Shown in pieces: positions 31,418 to 41,616 of a stretch of 64,000 bases of DNA. Source of the stretch: Thermoplasmata archaeon (GTDB lineage Archaea; Thermoplasmatota; Thermoplasmata; Thermoplasmatales; GCA-001856825). Position 1 is the stretch's first letter, and each line of letters starts with the position of its first letter. The stretch spans positions 310,001 to 374,000 of the forward strand of contig JAJYUZ010000001.1 in NCBI GenBank assembly GCA_021792255.1, written 5' to 3'. The notes under the pieces were generated by a model, which did not search any database, was not told the DNA's origin, and worked only from the letters and a program-made list of their open reading frames with translations. The position numbers and the translations under genes are program-made.

Positions 31418-34060
31418 ATGGGAAAATTGACAGCGGTACTTTCGGGGATCGCAATTTTGCTCATTTTTTCATACTACCTCTTGTCTGTGTCCTTTAACCC
31501 GCTCATAAACTGGATAGGGCCGATTATTGGATTTAGACTGAATCTTATTCTGGGGTTGTTGTGGCTTGATCAGGGCACCCCACTCCAGTACGTATCCATA
31601 TTTGCGATCTGGGCTATTGTTGGACTGATTGTCGGACTCTCTTCGAAGAAATTCGGGGGCGTCTTTGGCACTGCAATCACTATCTGGGTAGTCGTGGGTT
31701 TGATAATGACGATCTCAATAGGTGCAATTGCCATTGGATTTTTAAATGGGTCTAATCTAAACAATCTATTTAATTCACTACCTAACCTAAGCAATGTCCC
31801 ACCTGGTTCTGACATATATTCGATCCTTCACGAACCAGTAATTTCAAGGTGGTTCGACCTGTTGCTACCCTTGATCTCGGGAGGAACGTTGACCACGCTG
31901 CTCAGCACGTGGTCTAAGTTAAGCACTGTTTCCAAAGTATCGGAAATTTTCGGTATCGTATTCCCATTCATTCTAGGGCCGTTAGAGGCCTTCATCATCC
32001 TCGTAGTTTTCGGCGTGATTGGACTTTACATAAAGAGACTGTTCTTTGGTTCTTCCAAAGGGCCCAAGAGAGGATGGAAACTGAAGAAGAGCAAGGTCGC
32101 ATCGATCTTATTTGTTTTAATCCTGATTGGTTCTTCAAGTGCAATTGTCCTAGACCACGGTACTAATGTGGGATTTAGTACAACGACCACAATGGAAAAA
32201 ACAGCAATGGCAGAGCTAGGATCAGTTTCAATGATTCTTCCTTCGGTAGCCCCAAACGGTATAGGATCTTCAACCGCAACTGCCCTCCAATCGGTGAATA
32301 ATCTGATCAGTGGTACAGGAAATATTCAAGCTTACTCTAACTCACCATACGGATATCCGCCATCTTCAGTAGTATCGGGACTATCTAATGGATCAATAAG
32401 AGGGGACCTCGCCATCTCCCTGTTGGAAAAGCAAGGGAGCCTCTTAAACGTATATGCAGCGCTGAATTTTTCCAACAAGACTAATGGTTTTCTTACACAC
32501 CCGGCCTTCGAGAACAGCGAGTTCAGCTTTTTGATTTTACAATCGAACTTGACCCAACTCGTCCAGTCATTTGAAAATTCGACCAATTCGTCTAGTGGAT
32601 CGCGGTCCAATTCCAGTTCCTACAATCTGTCTGGTACGTCCCTTTCGGGCCTTACCGGGTATGTGAATCTTGTCCCGGGATATATTTTTGTCATCGCCTA
32701 CAATGGGTCGATAGCGGCTACAAAGGATTACGCTGACAGTGCAGCTTCTTATGTGACCTCGAGCCTAGGAATGCCTAGTTATCAGAGTCTAATCGCAATT
32801 AACTCGGCGAGCATCAATAATCTGACAAAACTGGGATCGAGTTCGGGAGGAAGCAATTCGAGCAATGGAATAAGTGTATACGTTTATGCGGCTACACCCA
32901 ATTTCAAAGATGTGGCTCAGAATTTTTCTAAAAATCTGCTGGGTCAGATCGATAGTGGCCCAGTTGGCACCTTGCTCGGAAACTCTATAGATTCAGGGTA
33001 CCTCGTACCTGGATCAAATTCCTTGAGTTCAAGCTCGAGTTTAATCGTACTCGGTGATCTCAATTCGGGATTATTTTCTGGCCTTCTTAACAACACCGCT
33101 GCGAGTGCCTATTCTGCTTTCACGAGTGGGGGATCTTTCGTCCTTGAGCTCTCGGAGTGGCAGCACAGGTTTTACTCCTCTGATTCCAACTCTGTCACCG
33201 GCGGAACCCTATTTAATTACAACGGACCCCTGAACTTTTCCAGTAACGAGATGACTGTGCTTGGATTCGGTAGTGAACTTTCGATGTCATTTACCAATAT
33301 GACTTCAGTGCTGTCTGGTCTCAGTGCGAACTTGTTCACAAACAATGCTACTTTGGCCAAAGGACTCAGCGCATACACCAACAACTCTTCCAAAATCAAA
33401 ACCATTATGATTGCCAATGGACCCTTCTATCTTTCCCAACACGGGTACAACGTAAGCAGTCCGTTCCCTGCGAACCTATCATTCAGTCTAAGCGACAGGT
33501 ATATTGCCTATGGAGAAGTGGCCCTCAATATTTCTGTGACAAACAACGACAATCAGCCTCTAAACAACTTGAATATCTCACTCCAGAAGTTCTTCTCCGA
33601 TTATGGAAGCACTATAGGGAATCCAAACGGCAACCCAACGACCATTTACATTGGCACAATTGCCCCGGGTCAGACTGCATCTTTCGTGTACAATATTACC
33701 CTTAAGGGGACAGGACTCTACTATCTGCCTCCCCCAACAGCAAGCTATAATTACGGAGGCACTTCCTTTTCGACCCAGTATGGATCTGGGTATTTCATCT
33801 CTACGCAGAAGCCCTCGGTGGCTTATGCAGTCACTTCCTCAGTGCTGGTTCTGATGAACCTGTATGGACCTCTGCGACCTTTGACCCAATTCCATTTGGG
33901 ACCGTTGAACATCGTCGAGCTGATCATCCTTCTGATAATAGTTCTTGACGTCTTCCTGGAATACAGGTCATTCGTCAAGTGGAGAACAGAGAAAAAGAGG
34001 ATTAAGGAAGGACCCAGTGACGGAAACAAAGATGCGATTGCGGGAGAACCTCCCAAATAA
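31418..34060 (+). CDS. Large membrane protein with Ser/Asn-rich extracytoplasmic domain
   Basis: 880 aa; N-terminal TM cluster, long extracellular region, C-terminal TM. Confidence 0.75.
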   Translation: MGKLTAVLSGIAILLIFSYYLLSVSFNPLINWIGPIIGFRLNLILGLLWLDQGTPLQYVSIFAIWAIVGLIVGLSSKKFGGVFGTAITIWVVVGLIMTISIGAIAIGFLNGSNLNNLFNSLPNLSNVPPGSDIYSILHEPVISRWFDLLLPLISGGTLTTLLSTWSKLSTVSKVSEIFGIVFPFILGPLEAFIILVVFGVIGLYIKRLFFGSSKGPKRGWKLKKSKVASILFVLILIGSSSAIVLDHGTNVGFSTTTTMEKTAMAELGSVSMILPSVAPNGIGSSTATALQSVNNLISGTGNIQAYSNSPYGYPPSSVVSGLSNGSIRGDLAISLLEKQGSLLNVYAALNFSNKTNGFLTHPAFENSEFSFLILQSNLTQLVQSFENSTNSSSGSRSNSSSYNLSGTSLSGLTGYVNLVPGYIFVIAYNGSIAATKDYADSAASYVTSSLGMPSYQSLIAINSASINNLTKLGSSSGGSNSSNGISVYVYAATPNFKDVAQNFSKNLLGQIDSGPVGTLLGNSIDSGYLVPGSNSLSSSSSLIVLGDLNSGLFSGLLNNTAASAYSAFTSGGSFVLELSEWQHRFYSSDSNSVTGGTLFNYNGPLNFSSNEMTVLGFGSELSMSFTNMTSVLSGLSANLFTNNATLAKGLSAYTNNSSKIKTIMIANGPFYLSQHGYNVSSPFPANLSFSLSDRYIAYGEVALNISVTNNDNQPLNNLNISLQKFFSDYGSTIGNPNGNPTTIYIGTIAPGQTASFVYNITLKGTGLYYLPPPTASYNYGGTSFSTQYGSGYFISTQKPSVAYAVTSSVLVLMNLYGPLRPLTQFHLGPLNIVELIILLIIVLDVFLEYRSFVKWRTEKKRIKEGPSDGNKDAIAGEPPK

Positions 34061-34079
34061 TCTGAACTCTGATGTTGCT

Positions 34080-35315
34080 TTATTTCAGGACGCCCTGTTC
34101 ATTCGGACTAGTTGTAAGCACGGCTGCACTCGTAGCGTACCTACTAGAAATTACCGTGAAACTGATGGAACCTGCCAGTATGCTAAATATGACGACGTAA
34201 AAGACTGTGTTTCCAAAAGTGCTGAAGAGGGCCGGGTTGGTCGATAGAACTATTCCTAATAGTACTATAACCGTGGGCCCTCTGTGGACAAAGGAAGAGA
34301 CCAAGAGGCTGTCTCGACCAAACCACTTTGTGATTCCATTCACAGAAAATACTTCAAAGAAGCGCATTGCTATTATAGCCGCAGTTAAAATAGCAGCCAC
34401 TATAAGCGCCTGAAAGTCGAATATGTTTACCAGAATTCCAGTGTAGACATAGAAAATGGTGAGCACTATGAACGTTATTTCTTGGTTGAAAAAGTCCAGC
34501 TGGGTGATGTCGACCGTGCCGGACACCTTCAGTATCTTGGATAAAGCATGAGAATTCGCTATGAGTATAGAGAATATGAAAACCGCTAGGATAGCTGAGG
34601 CCCCAATGTAATCGGCGACTCCCCAGATCACAAACAGAACTGCGATAGTTGCTATGTAATAGTGAGGCGCTGAAGCCTGTTTTAGAACGATGAGCCAGAG
34701 TATTCCCATGACTCCTCCAAGAACTATTGCTTCTGAAAAACTACTGAAGAGGTAAGTGGTGATACTCACTATCGTAGACGGCTGGTCTATTAGACTGAGA
34801 ATGAGCAAAGCGCCTATGACGTTCAAGACAGAATTGAAAATGGTTTCGACTTCAATCGTGTGCTTGGTGGCTTCATCAAGCTTTATTCTTGCTAAGAGTG
34901 GAATGATGAAAGGAGCAGCCGTCTCGCTTAGTATTGTAGAAATCAATAACGAAACGAGGAGAGGCATCTTGAAGACGAAATAGAGGATAGGGGTCAACAG
35001 TCCAATGACAAACGCTAGGTCAGCGATGGCTGTTCCGATCCCTTTGGATAAAGAGTGGCCAAACTTTTGCAAATCGAGCTTCAAGAGTCCCCCAAAAACG
35101 ATGAGAATCAAAGCAACGATCCCAACAAAACTCAGCAGAGATCTTAGAATAGATATATAAACGGAAGGAATGATTCCAGAATAGTGGATGAGTATCCCGA
35201 TGAGCAGGAGGAGAAGCATATCGGGAATTCGCTTCTTTCGGAACGCTATCTCCCCAACGAAACCAAGAAGCATGATCCCTGACAGCAACAATAGTAGTTC
35301 ATCGGTCGTTATCAA
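34080..35315 (-). CDS. Cation:proton antiporter (CPA family)
   Basis: 411 aa polytopic; IGILIHYSGIIPSVY, SETAAPFIIPLLARIKLDEATKHTIEVETIFNSVLNVIGALL. Confidence 0.85.
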   Translation of the reverse strand: MITTDELLLLLSGIMLLGFVGEIAFRKKRIPDMLLLLLIGILIHYSGIIPSVYISILRSLLSFVGIVALILIVFGGLLKLDLQKFGHSLSKGIGTAIADLAFVIGLLTPILYFVFKMPLLVSLLISTILSETAAPFIIPLLARIKLDEATKHTIEVETIFNSVLNVIGALLILSLIDQPSTIVSITTYLFSSFSEAIVLGGVMGILWLIVLKQASAPHYYIATIAVLFVIWGVADYIGASAILAVFIFSILIANSHALSKILKVSGTVDITQLDFFNQEITFIVLTIFYVYTGILVNIFDFQALIVAAILTAAIIAMRFFEVFSVNGITKWFGRDSLLVSSFVHRGPTVIVLLGIVLSTNPALFSTFGNTVFYVVIFSILAGSISFTVISSRYATSAAVLTTSPNEQGVLK

Positions 35316-35458
35316 TGCCTCAAAACTCTCTTCTCGCTAATAACATTTTTTGTCGTCAAAACATACATACTTGAACTTTTTGATTACTGCCTGAAAGAAA
35401 TTTTAGACGACAGGGAAATGAAATATTGAGAATTAACTCCGAATGCAAGGATTGAGTT

Positions 35459-35932
35459 TCACTCTTTTGTGAACTTCGTCATGTTTTTCAATAAGAAGGT
35501 CACGTTCATCGTCACGATAGCAAACCCTACAACGTTTAACGAACCGAATGAAGGTATAAGCAACGTCAGTTTCTCGATAGAGGGAATGTAAATTCCCAGC
35601 ATGGAGAATACCAGCATTAGAAACAAAATCGTCGGTAGAACGTTGTTTTTAACTAGTTGATCATTGGACCCTGATTGTCTTTTGGAGAGAAAAAATGAAG
35701 CAAAAAGTATTGCAACTGGGAGATAGAACAGGAAAGCCAGTACGACCAGTAGGAATGGAAGCCCGAAACTGTTCAAGACTCTGAAATTGAAGGTGAGAAA
35801 CAGAACAATTGAAGGCACTATAATCAGTAGATCTACGAGAGTGATTATCGATATTGCGTCCTTCGGATTCTTGATGGATAACCTCTGTCTTATAACATTA
35901 TTGTTCAATCCGTCAGACAACACATTTCCCAT
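35459..35932 (-). CDS. Small polytopic membrane protein
   Basis: 157 aa, about 4 TM segments; no recognised family. Confidence 0.55.
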   Translation of the reverse strand: MGNVLSDGLNNNVIRQRLSIKNPKDAISIITLVDLLIIVPSIVLFLTFNFRVLNSFGLPFLLVVLAFLFYLPVAILFASFFLSKRQSGSNDQLVKNNVLPTILFLMLVFSMLGIYIPSIEKLTLLIPSFGSLNVVGFAIVTMNVTFLLKNMTKFTKE

Positions 35933-36143
35933 TGCAATTAATTACATAGTATCCAGGTATAAATAATTGTCTGCTTAATGTCATACAATTGTCAGAGTTA
36001 TACGTCGATGACAGGGAATAATCCATAGAAGGTGTGTGAGCAAGTCGATAAGAATGAAGGTTTGCGGTGCAAGGGAAGAAAGGTGTTTCCACTTTCGTTA
36101 GGACTTTGCACAACTTTTATTTTGAATCACACGATACTTGTAA

Positions 36144-37574
36144 ATGGAATTCTTGAAGTATTCAGAGAATTATTCCAAAGGAGTCAACGCACTGATAGTA
36201 CCCGTTTTTGAAGATTTCATTCCTGTCGATACAAGAAAGATAGAAAACGAGACTCATGTTCTTACAATCGCAAAGAAGTCTGAATTTTCTGGAAAGAAAG
36301 GCGAATCATTTGACACTTTTGATTCTAAATTGGGTAAGAGAATACTTCTTATCGGACTTGGAAAGAAGAAAGAAATGGAAAACGAGTCCCTGAGAAGATC
36401 TTACTCTGCAGCCTTTAATTCGGTCAAATCGATCCCAAAAGGGGTTGTGCAAGTTCTCCTTCCCGGAGTTTCTCCAGAGGAGCCAAAGGAAGTCACGTTT
36501 GCAATCGCGGTTGCAGCTTATGATTTTGATAAATATAGGAAAGAAAAGAGCAAAATCAAAATCAAGAGCATTTTACTGACCTCCAAATATGATGAAGCCT
36601 CAATCAAGGAAGGTAAGGCTATAGCAGACGCCGTGAACTTTACAAGAGACATAGCAAATCTTCCTCCATCGATTGGCACTCCGTCATATTTCGAAGAGGT
36701 TGCGAAGAAGATCTCTGGAGTGAAGGTCAAGTCGTTCGCCAGAGAAGACTTTCTGAGACTCAAAATGGGAGGGTTAGAAGGAGTATCTAGGGCAGCAAAG
36801 GAAGCAGCAAAGTTGCTCATCATGGAGTACGGACCCAAAGACAAGAAACCGGTTCTCTTAGTTGGAAAAGGTATAACCTTTGACAGCGGAGGGATATCGA
36901 TAAAGCCTTCCGAAGGGATGGATGAAATGAAGTTCGATAAGTGTGGAGCTTCGGCTGTCGTTGGAACAATGAAACTGATTGCTGAACTGAAATTAAAGAG
37001 ACACGTGATAGGAATGGCCCCTCTCACCGAAAACTTGCCTGGTGGGAACGCGTACAAACCTGGGGACATACTGACTCATTACAATGGTGTGACGTCAGAA
37101 GTACTATCGACGGACGCAGAAGGAAGACTGGTGCTTGCGGATGCACTCAGCTATGGGACCTCGAATTTTAAGCCATCAGAAGTAATAGATTTAGCCACTC
37201 TGACGGGTGCTTGCATTGTCGCTCTGGGAAACAACTATGCGGGTATGATGGGAAACAACGATTCATTAAAGAACAAGATCATGAAGGCATCAAAGAAGTC
37301 CTGGGAGAAAGTGTGGGAATTACCCTTGGACAGTGATTTTCAGGACCAGATAAAGAGCAAAGTTGCGGACATAAAGAATACTGGCGGAAGGGAGGGAGGA
37401 GCTGAGACGGCTGGCGCTTTTCTAAGCAGATTCGTCGGAGAGACCCCTTGGGTCCACCTCGATATTGCAGGTACGGCATGGACCCAGAAGAATAACTCCC
37501 ACAGAGCTTATCTACCACCTGGAGCGACGGGTTTTGGCGTGCGACTATTGTACGAGTACCTAAAAGGAGAATGA
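36144..37574 (+). CDS. pepA: Leucyl aminopeptidase (M17)
   Basis: VGKGITFDSGGISIKPSEGMDEMKFDKCGA, STDAEGRLVLADAL. Confidence 0.95.
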   Translation: MEFLKYSENYSKGVNALIVPVFEDFIPVDTRKIENETHVLTIAKKSEFSGKKGESFDTFDSKLGKRILLIGLGKKKEMENESLRRSYSAAFNSVKSIPKGVVQVLLPGVSPEEPKEVTFAIAVAAYDFDKYRKEKSKIKIKSILLTSKYDEASIKEGKAIADAVNFTRDIANLPPSIGTPSYFEEVAKKISGVKVKSFAREDFLRLKMGGLEGVSRAAKEAAKLLIMEYGPKDKKPVLLVGKGITFDSGGISIKPSEGMDEMKFDKCGASAVVGTMKLIAELKLKRHVIGMAPLTENLPGGNAYKPGDILTHYNGVTSEVLSTDAEGRLVLADALSYGTSNFKPSEVIDLATLTGACIVALGNNYAGMMGNNDSLKNKIMKASKKSWEKVWELPLDSDFQDQIKSKVADIKNTGGREGGAETAGAFLSRFVGETPWVHLDIAGTAWTQKNNSHRAYLPPGATGFGVRLLYEYLKGE

Positions 37575-37800
37575 CGTTAGTCTACAGCCGGTAGATAATA
37601 GAGGTCTAAGAATTACTCAGTTAAGTGGAGGGAATAGCTTTCAGACCGCACTTTATAGATCTATGTATTCAGCCGACTTATTGAAATTCGGCGGCAATTT
37701 TTCACAACAATGCCTCTTAAATGTCATCCGTCAGATGCCTGAATATTGCCATGGTTTTTGCCATAAAAATGATTATATAAAGGAAAAACAATGATTTGCG

Positions 37801-40302
37801 ATGAAAAAGAGAGCTGTAATCGCCCCGATAATAGGCGTTTTCATTATCGTGGTTGTTCTAATATTGGGTTCGTTCACTCCGTTGATCTCAATTCTTAATC
37901 CTACTACGGGTGTAATTCAGAACTCCAGAGATCTCGTGGTTGGTAACAGTTCAATCAATCTGCCTGGCATATCCAGCAAAGTTGTCGTCGTACAGGACAA
38001 GTACGGCGTCTATCACTTCTATGCATCAAACACGAAGGATCTGTTCTATTCGCTCGGCTTTATGCAGGCAAAAGAACGACTTGAAGAAATTGAAGTTTTT
38101 GGACTTGAGGGAATGGGTCAAATGCACACGTTGTTTGGGAGCTCGTATTTGAATTATGATAGGTTCCAAACTCTTACGGGAGCACCCATTACGGCTGAGA
38201 AGGACTGGAACAGCGTTCTCAATAATTCCTCCTCCAACTCCACCGATCTTCTGACAAAGAATGCGATGATCTCATACGCCAGCGGAATAAATGCCTATAT
38301 TAACTATTCAGAATCTCATAATACCGTACCTCTTCTTTTTAAGCTCTTGGGAGTCAAACCGTATTACTGGTCGCCAGTATATTCATATGCCGTGCAAGAA
38401 CTAATGGCACAGCAGCTGGAATTTGGGGATGACAGTCTGCAGTTTGCGGTCCTCTACAGTCTGCTTGGTAACCTCACCTACGATCTGCTCCCGACTTTCT
38501 CCTCGGTCCAGACCTATTACTACGGTGGGTATTATGGACTCCCCAATCAAGGGGTTTTGCATATGTCTCACAACACATATCCAATGAATTCTACCGTGCT
38601 CTCTTTGACCAAGACTCTACTCTATCGGTTTAAGTATGACCCTCCAACCTACTTCAATTTCAGTACAAGCGATCACAGCAATGAGCTAGTAGTCGCTGGG
38701 AATAGAACGACAACCGGGTATCCCATCCTGATGGGAGGCCCTGTTCTGGGTTTCTCACTTCCAGCAATCTGGTTCCAAGTTCAACTAGTAGCACCAGGAC
38801 TGGATGTCTATGGAGTCGTTCTTCCGGGGGCTCCCGCCGTCGTTATCGGGTTCAACAATAACATCGCTTGGACGCTCACCGACACCCAAGCCATATCTTC
38901 GGGCACTTTCTTCTTTTCCCAACAGGTGATAGGAGACTCGTACATCTGGAATGGCACAGCGTATCCACTTCAGACTTACAAGATAAATGGATTTGAAGTG
39001 AACTGGACTAACCTTGGACCCGTTATGGCTCAGCAGGGAAGTACTGCCCTGGTTATGGACTGGATGGGCAACATCGTAAGCAATGAGATTGGTACCCTCA
39101 TCGAACTCAATTCTGCGTCTAACTGGTCGCAGTTTAGAAGCGATTTATCTACCTGGATCGCACCGTATCAAAATTTCGCATTTGCCAACAGGACTACAAT
39201 AGCCGATATTTCACCTTCCTATTATCCTATTTTTGGTGGTGCTACCTACAACCCAGCATCAATAATGCCGGGGAACGGAAGCGAATACATATCAGGTTCG
39301 ATTCCATACAATCGAGTCCCACAAGTCGTAAATCCCTCGCAGGGTTTCATCGTGAGTTCTAACCAGAGACAGGTTGGCCCGAGTTATCCTTACTGGTTCG
39401 GAATCTCGAACAGTTTCTCCTCCGGATACAGAGCACAGATGGAGGTTAACTATCTTTCGAGTCATTCCACTGTCTCTCCAAACAATATCGTGAGCTTCCA
39501 GGGAACCAACTATACCGATTATGAAGCTCAAGTTGCCGTCCCGTACATCCTGAGCTATCTCAAAGGAAACACTAACGCTTCCGTCGAAAAAGCATACTCC
39601 CTTCTTTCGGGTTGGAACTTTAACATGACCACTGAATCAGATGCGGCCTCGGTCTGGTTCTTCACGTATATGTATCTTTTCAACGATACGTTCTTCCCCT
39701 TCTTAGAAGACCACGGAGTGATGCCGGAGTACAATACGACCCTGGGAGTACCATCTGGAATGGGAGGAAGCTACCCGAATACCACCGGTTCTGCTTCGAT
39801 GGATATTGTCTTGCTGAACGCATTAGTGACTGGATCGGCAAGTCCGTTCTCCAACCAGAGCATGGAGAACCTTGTGACAGAGTCGGTCGTGCAAGCGATG
39901 AATTTCCTGAATGAGAAGTACCCTTCTGGAAACTATACCTGGGGAAAATTCTATGGATTCCTTTTCCCTAACCTTTTCGGATTTGGTGAGTTTAATGCCG
40001 GTCCGATCTCCAAGGGAGGGGATTTCAATAGTCCAAACGATGCATCCGGTGTTGGACCAAATAATTATCCGACGGGAGGGCAGAGCTGGGAAATGGTCGT
40101 AAATATGTCCAACGTTTCTCATTCATACGGCGTATATCCCGGCGGTCAGAGCGAAAATCCGGCGAGTCCCCTGTACTCCAATTACGTGAATGATTGGATA
40201 AACGATACCTATCTGCCCCTCCTCTTCTATCCGGCGTACTCTTCGTTCCCCACTCAAGAAGTGATGGATACTATCTCTCTGGTTCCGGAGGGATCTCAGT
40301 GA
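37801..40302 (+). CDS. Penicillin acylase-family secreted hydrolase
   Basis: 833 aa; signal anchor; nucleophile region DHSNELVVAGNRTTTGYPILMGGPVLG, VLPGAPAVVIGFNNNIAWTLTD. Confidence 0.92.
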   Translation: MKKRAVIAPIIGVFIIVVVLILGSFTPLISILNPTTGVIQNSRDLVVGNSSINLPGISSKVVVVQDKYGVYHFYASNTKDLFYSLGFMQAKERLEEIEVFGLEGMGQMHTLFGSSYLNYDRFQTLTGAPITAEKDWNSVLNNSSSNSTDLLTKNAMISYASGINAYINYSESHNTVPLLFKLLGVKPYYWSPVYSYAVQELMAQQLEFGDDSLQFAVLYSLLGNLTYDLLPTFSSVQTYYYGGYYGLPNQGVLHMSHNTYPMNSTVLSLTKTLLYRFKYDPPTYFNFSTSDHSNELVVAGNRTTTGYPILMGGPVLGFSLPAIWFQVQLVAPGLDVYGVVLPGAPAVVIGFNNNIAWTLTDTQAISSGTFFFSQQVIGDSYIWNGTAYPLQTYKINGFEVNWTNLGPVMAQQGSTALVMDWMGNIVSNEIGTLIELNSASNWSQFRSDLSTWIAPYQNFAFANRTTIADISPSYYPIFGGATYNPASIMPGNGSEYISGSIPYNRVPQVVNPSQGFIVSSNQRQVGPSYPYWFGISNSFSSGYRAQMEVNYLSSHSTVSPNNIVSFQGTNYTDYEAQVAVPYILSYLKGNTNASVEKAYSLLSGWNFNMTTESDAASVWFFTYMYLFNDTFFPFLEDHGVMPEYNTTLGVPSGMGGSYPNTTGSASMDIVLLNALVTGSASPFSNQSMENLVTESVVQAMNFLNEKYPSGNYTWGKFYGFLFPNLFGFGEFNAGPISKGGDFNSPNDASGVGPNNYPTGGQSWEMVVNMSNVSHSYGVYPGGQSENPASPLYSNYVNDWINDTYLPLLFYPAYSSFPTQEVMDTISLVPEGSQ

Positions 40303-40667
40303 AAATTAATGGCGCTCTCGGATTCATACTCTCTACGCTGATCGTCATAGTACTGGGAGTCGCACTCCTATTCACAAGCATATGGTACACAGTTCTATTT
40401 TCAGGACTCGTTGCTTCTATTGTTATCAGAAGGGGTTATCTTATCTCCATTCTGTCGAGCTTCGCCGGAGGAGTGTTGGGTATTCTAATCATCTTCCTTA
40501 TGCTTCCCACAGGATACTTGGGACCGGTGATGAATGAAGTCGGTGCGATTGCTGGAATTCCCTCAGTGGCGCTGTTCGCGCTTATCTTTCTTATTAACGG
40601 AGGCCTATGCGTCTCAGGAGCACTGATAGGGACTTTTGTCGCTAGATTTATTCAAAAGAGTCGGTGA
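40299..40667 (+). CDS. Small polytopic membrane protein coupled to the acylase gene
   Basis: GTG start at 40299 overlaps acylase TGA (GTGA); MKINGALGFILSTLIVIVLG... Confidence 0.65.
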   Translation: MKINGALGFILSTLIVIVLGVALLFTSIWYTVLFSGLVASIVIRRGYLISILSSFAGGVLGILIIFLMLPTGYLGPVMNEVGAIAGIPSVALFALIFLINGGLCVSGALIGTFVARFIQKSR

Positions 40668-40838
40668 GGAAAATACAGAATACGCCCATCTGAAGTTGGA
40701 GCATGCTGAGCACTGAAAAATTCCACCTTATCAGGTATCTAGCCTAGCATTACTTCTCTTCATCTTAATAGACGCCAGTAATTGACTGTACTTTAAGCAC
40801 ACATTATTTCCTTTATTAATTAGAGAACCTCCAACGAA

Positions 40839-41045
40839 GTGAGAATCTATGCAGCAGTGAAGAGGCTCATTGATGGCATGAGCCGTTGGGATATCTCGAG
40901 GAATATGGGCACAGGGATAAGCCTGTCCTGTGTCAGGAGCACAGTATCAGAGCTCATAGACGGAGGAGATGATGATCATTGCACACGGTTCAAGAGGGAA
41001 GTGACTGGAAAGCGTCGATGCCATTTGAACATGACCATGTTTTAG
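40839..41045 (+). pseudogene. Possible transposase HTH remnant
   Basis: RIYAAVKRLIDGMSRWDISRNMGTGISLSCVRSTVSELIDG resembles the N-terminal HTH/linker of Mutator/IS256-type transposases; fragment only, no inverted repeats seen. Confidence 0.3.
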
Positions 41046-41169
41046 CGCCACAGGAGGATTCATAAAATTGAAATATATCTTCGTCGTTGGGTTATTTTGA
41101 TGAAGAGACAGGATTTACGTCCTGAAAATATATTTTTTTACGGGAACCAACAAAAAAGGTGAAAAAAAG

Positions 41170-41601
41170 ATGCCTACATACGTTTTGGATTCTAAATGCA
41201 AAGGAAATGGCAAATGTGAAGAAATCTGCCCCAGTGACATCATGCGGCTGGATCGTGAGACAAACAAGGCCTACAACGTAGAGCCTGATATGTGCTGGGA
41301 ATGTTTCTCCTGCGTAAAAGCATGCCCTGAGAACGCTATAAGCGTGCGTCCGTATGCAGATTATGGGCCACTGGGCTCGGAAATATCTGTCAAGAGGGAC
41401 GAGGAAAGAAACGACATTAAATGGGATATCGTCTACCGGGATCAAAGGAAGAAGCATTTTGAGTTTGCAATCAGAACTACTACATGGGGTTCTATAAATA
41501 TTGAGGAAAAGGAAGTTAGAGATCTTGATGGTGAAGAGCTTGCCGGCGAGCCACAGATGCTTTTCACTGGAAAGCCTCTACCGGTTATTGAAAGGAAATG
41601 A
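41170..41601 (+). CDS. aprB: Adenylylsulfate (APS) reductase beta subunit
   Basis: 143 aa; DMCWECFSCVKACPENAI, YADYGPLGSEI, FAIRTTTWGSI, LAGEPQML. Confidence 0.93.
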   Translation: MPTYVLDSKCKGNGKCEEICPSDIMRLDRETNKAYNVEPDMCWECFSCVKACPENAISVRPYADYGPLGSEISVKRDEERNDIKWDIVYRDQRKKHFEFAIRTTTWGSINIEEKEVRDLDGEELAGEPQMLFTGKPLPVIERK

Positions 41602-41616
41602 GGGGAGGTGATCTAA

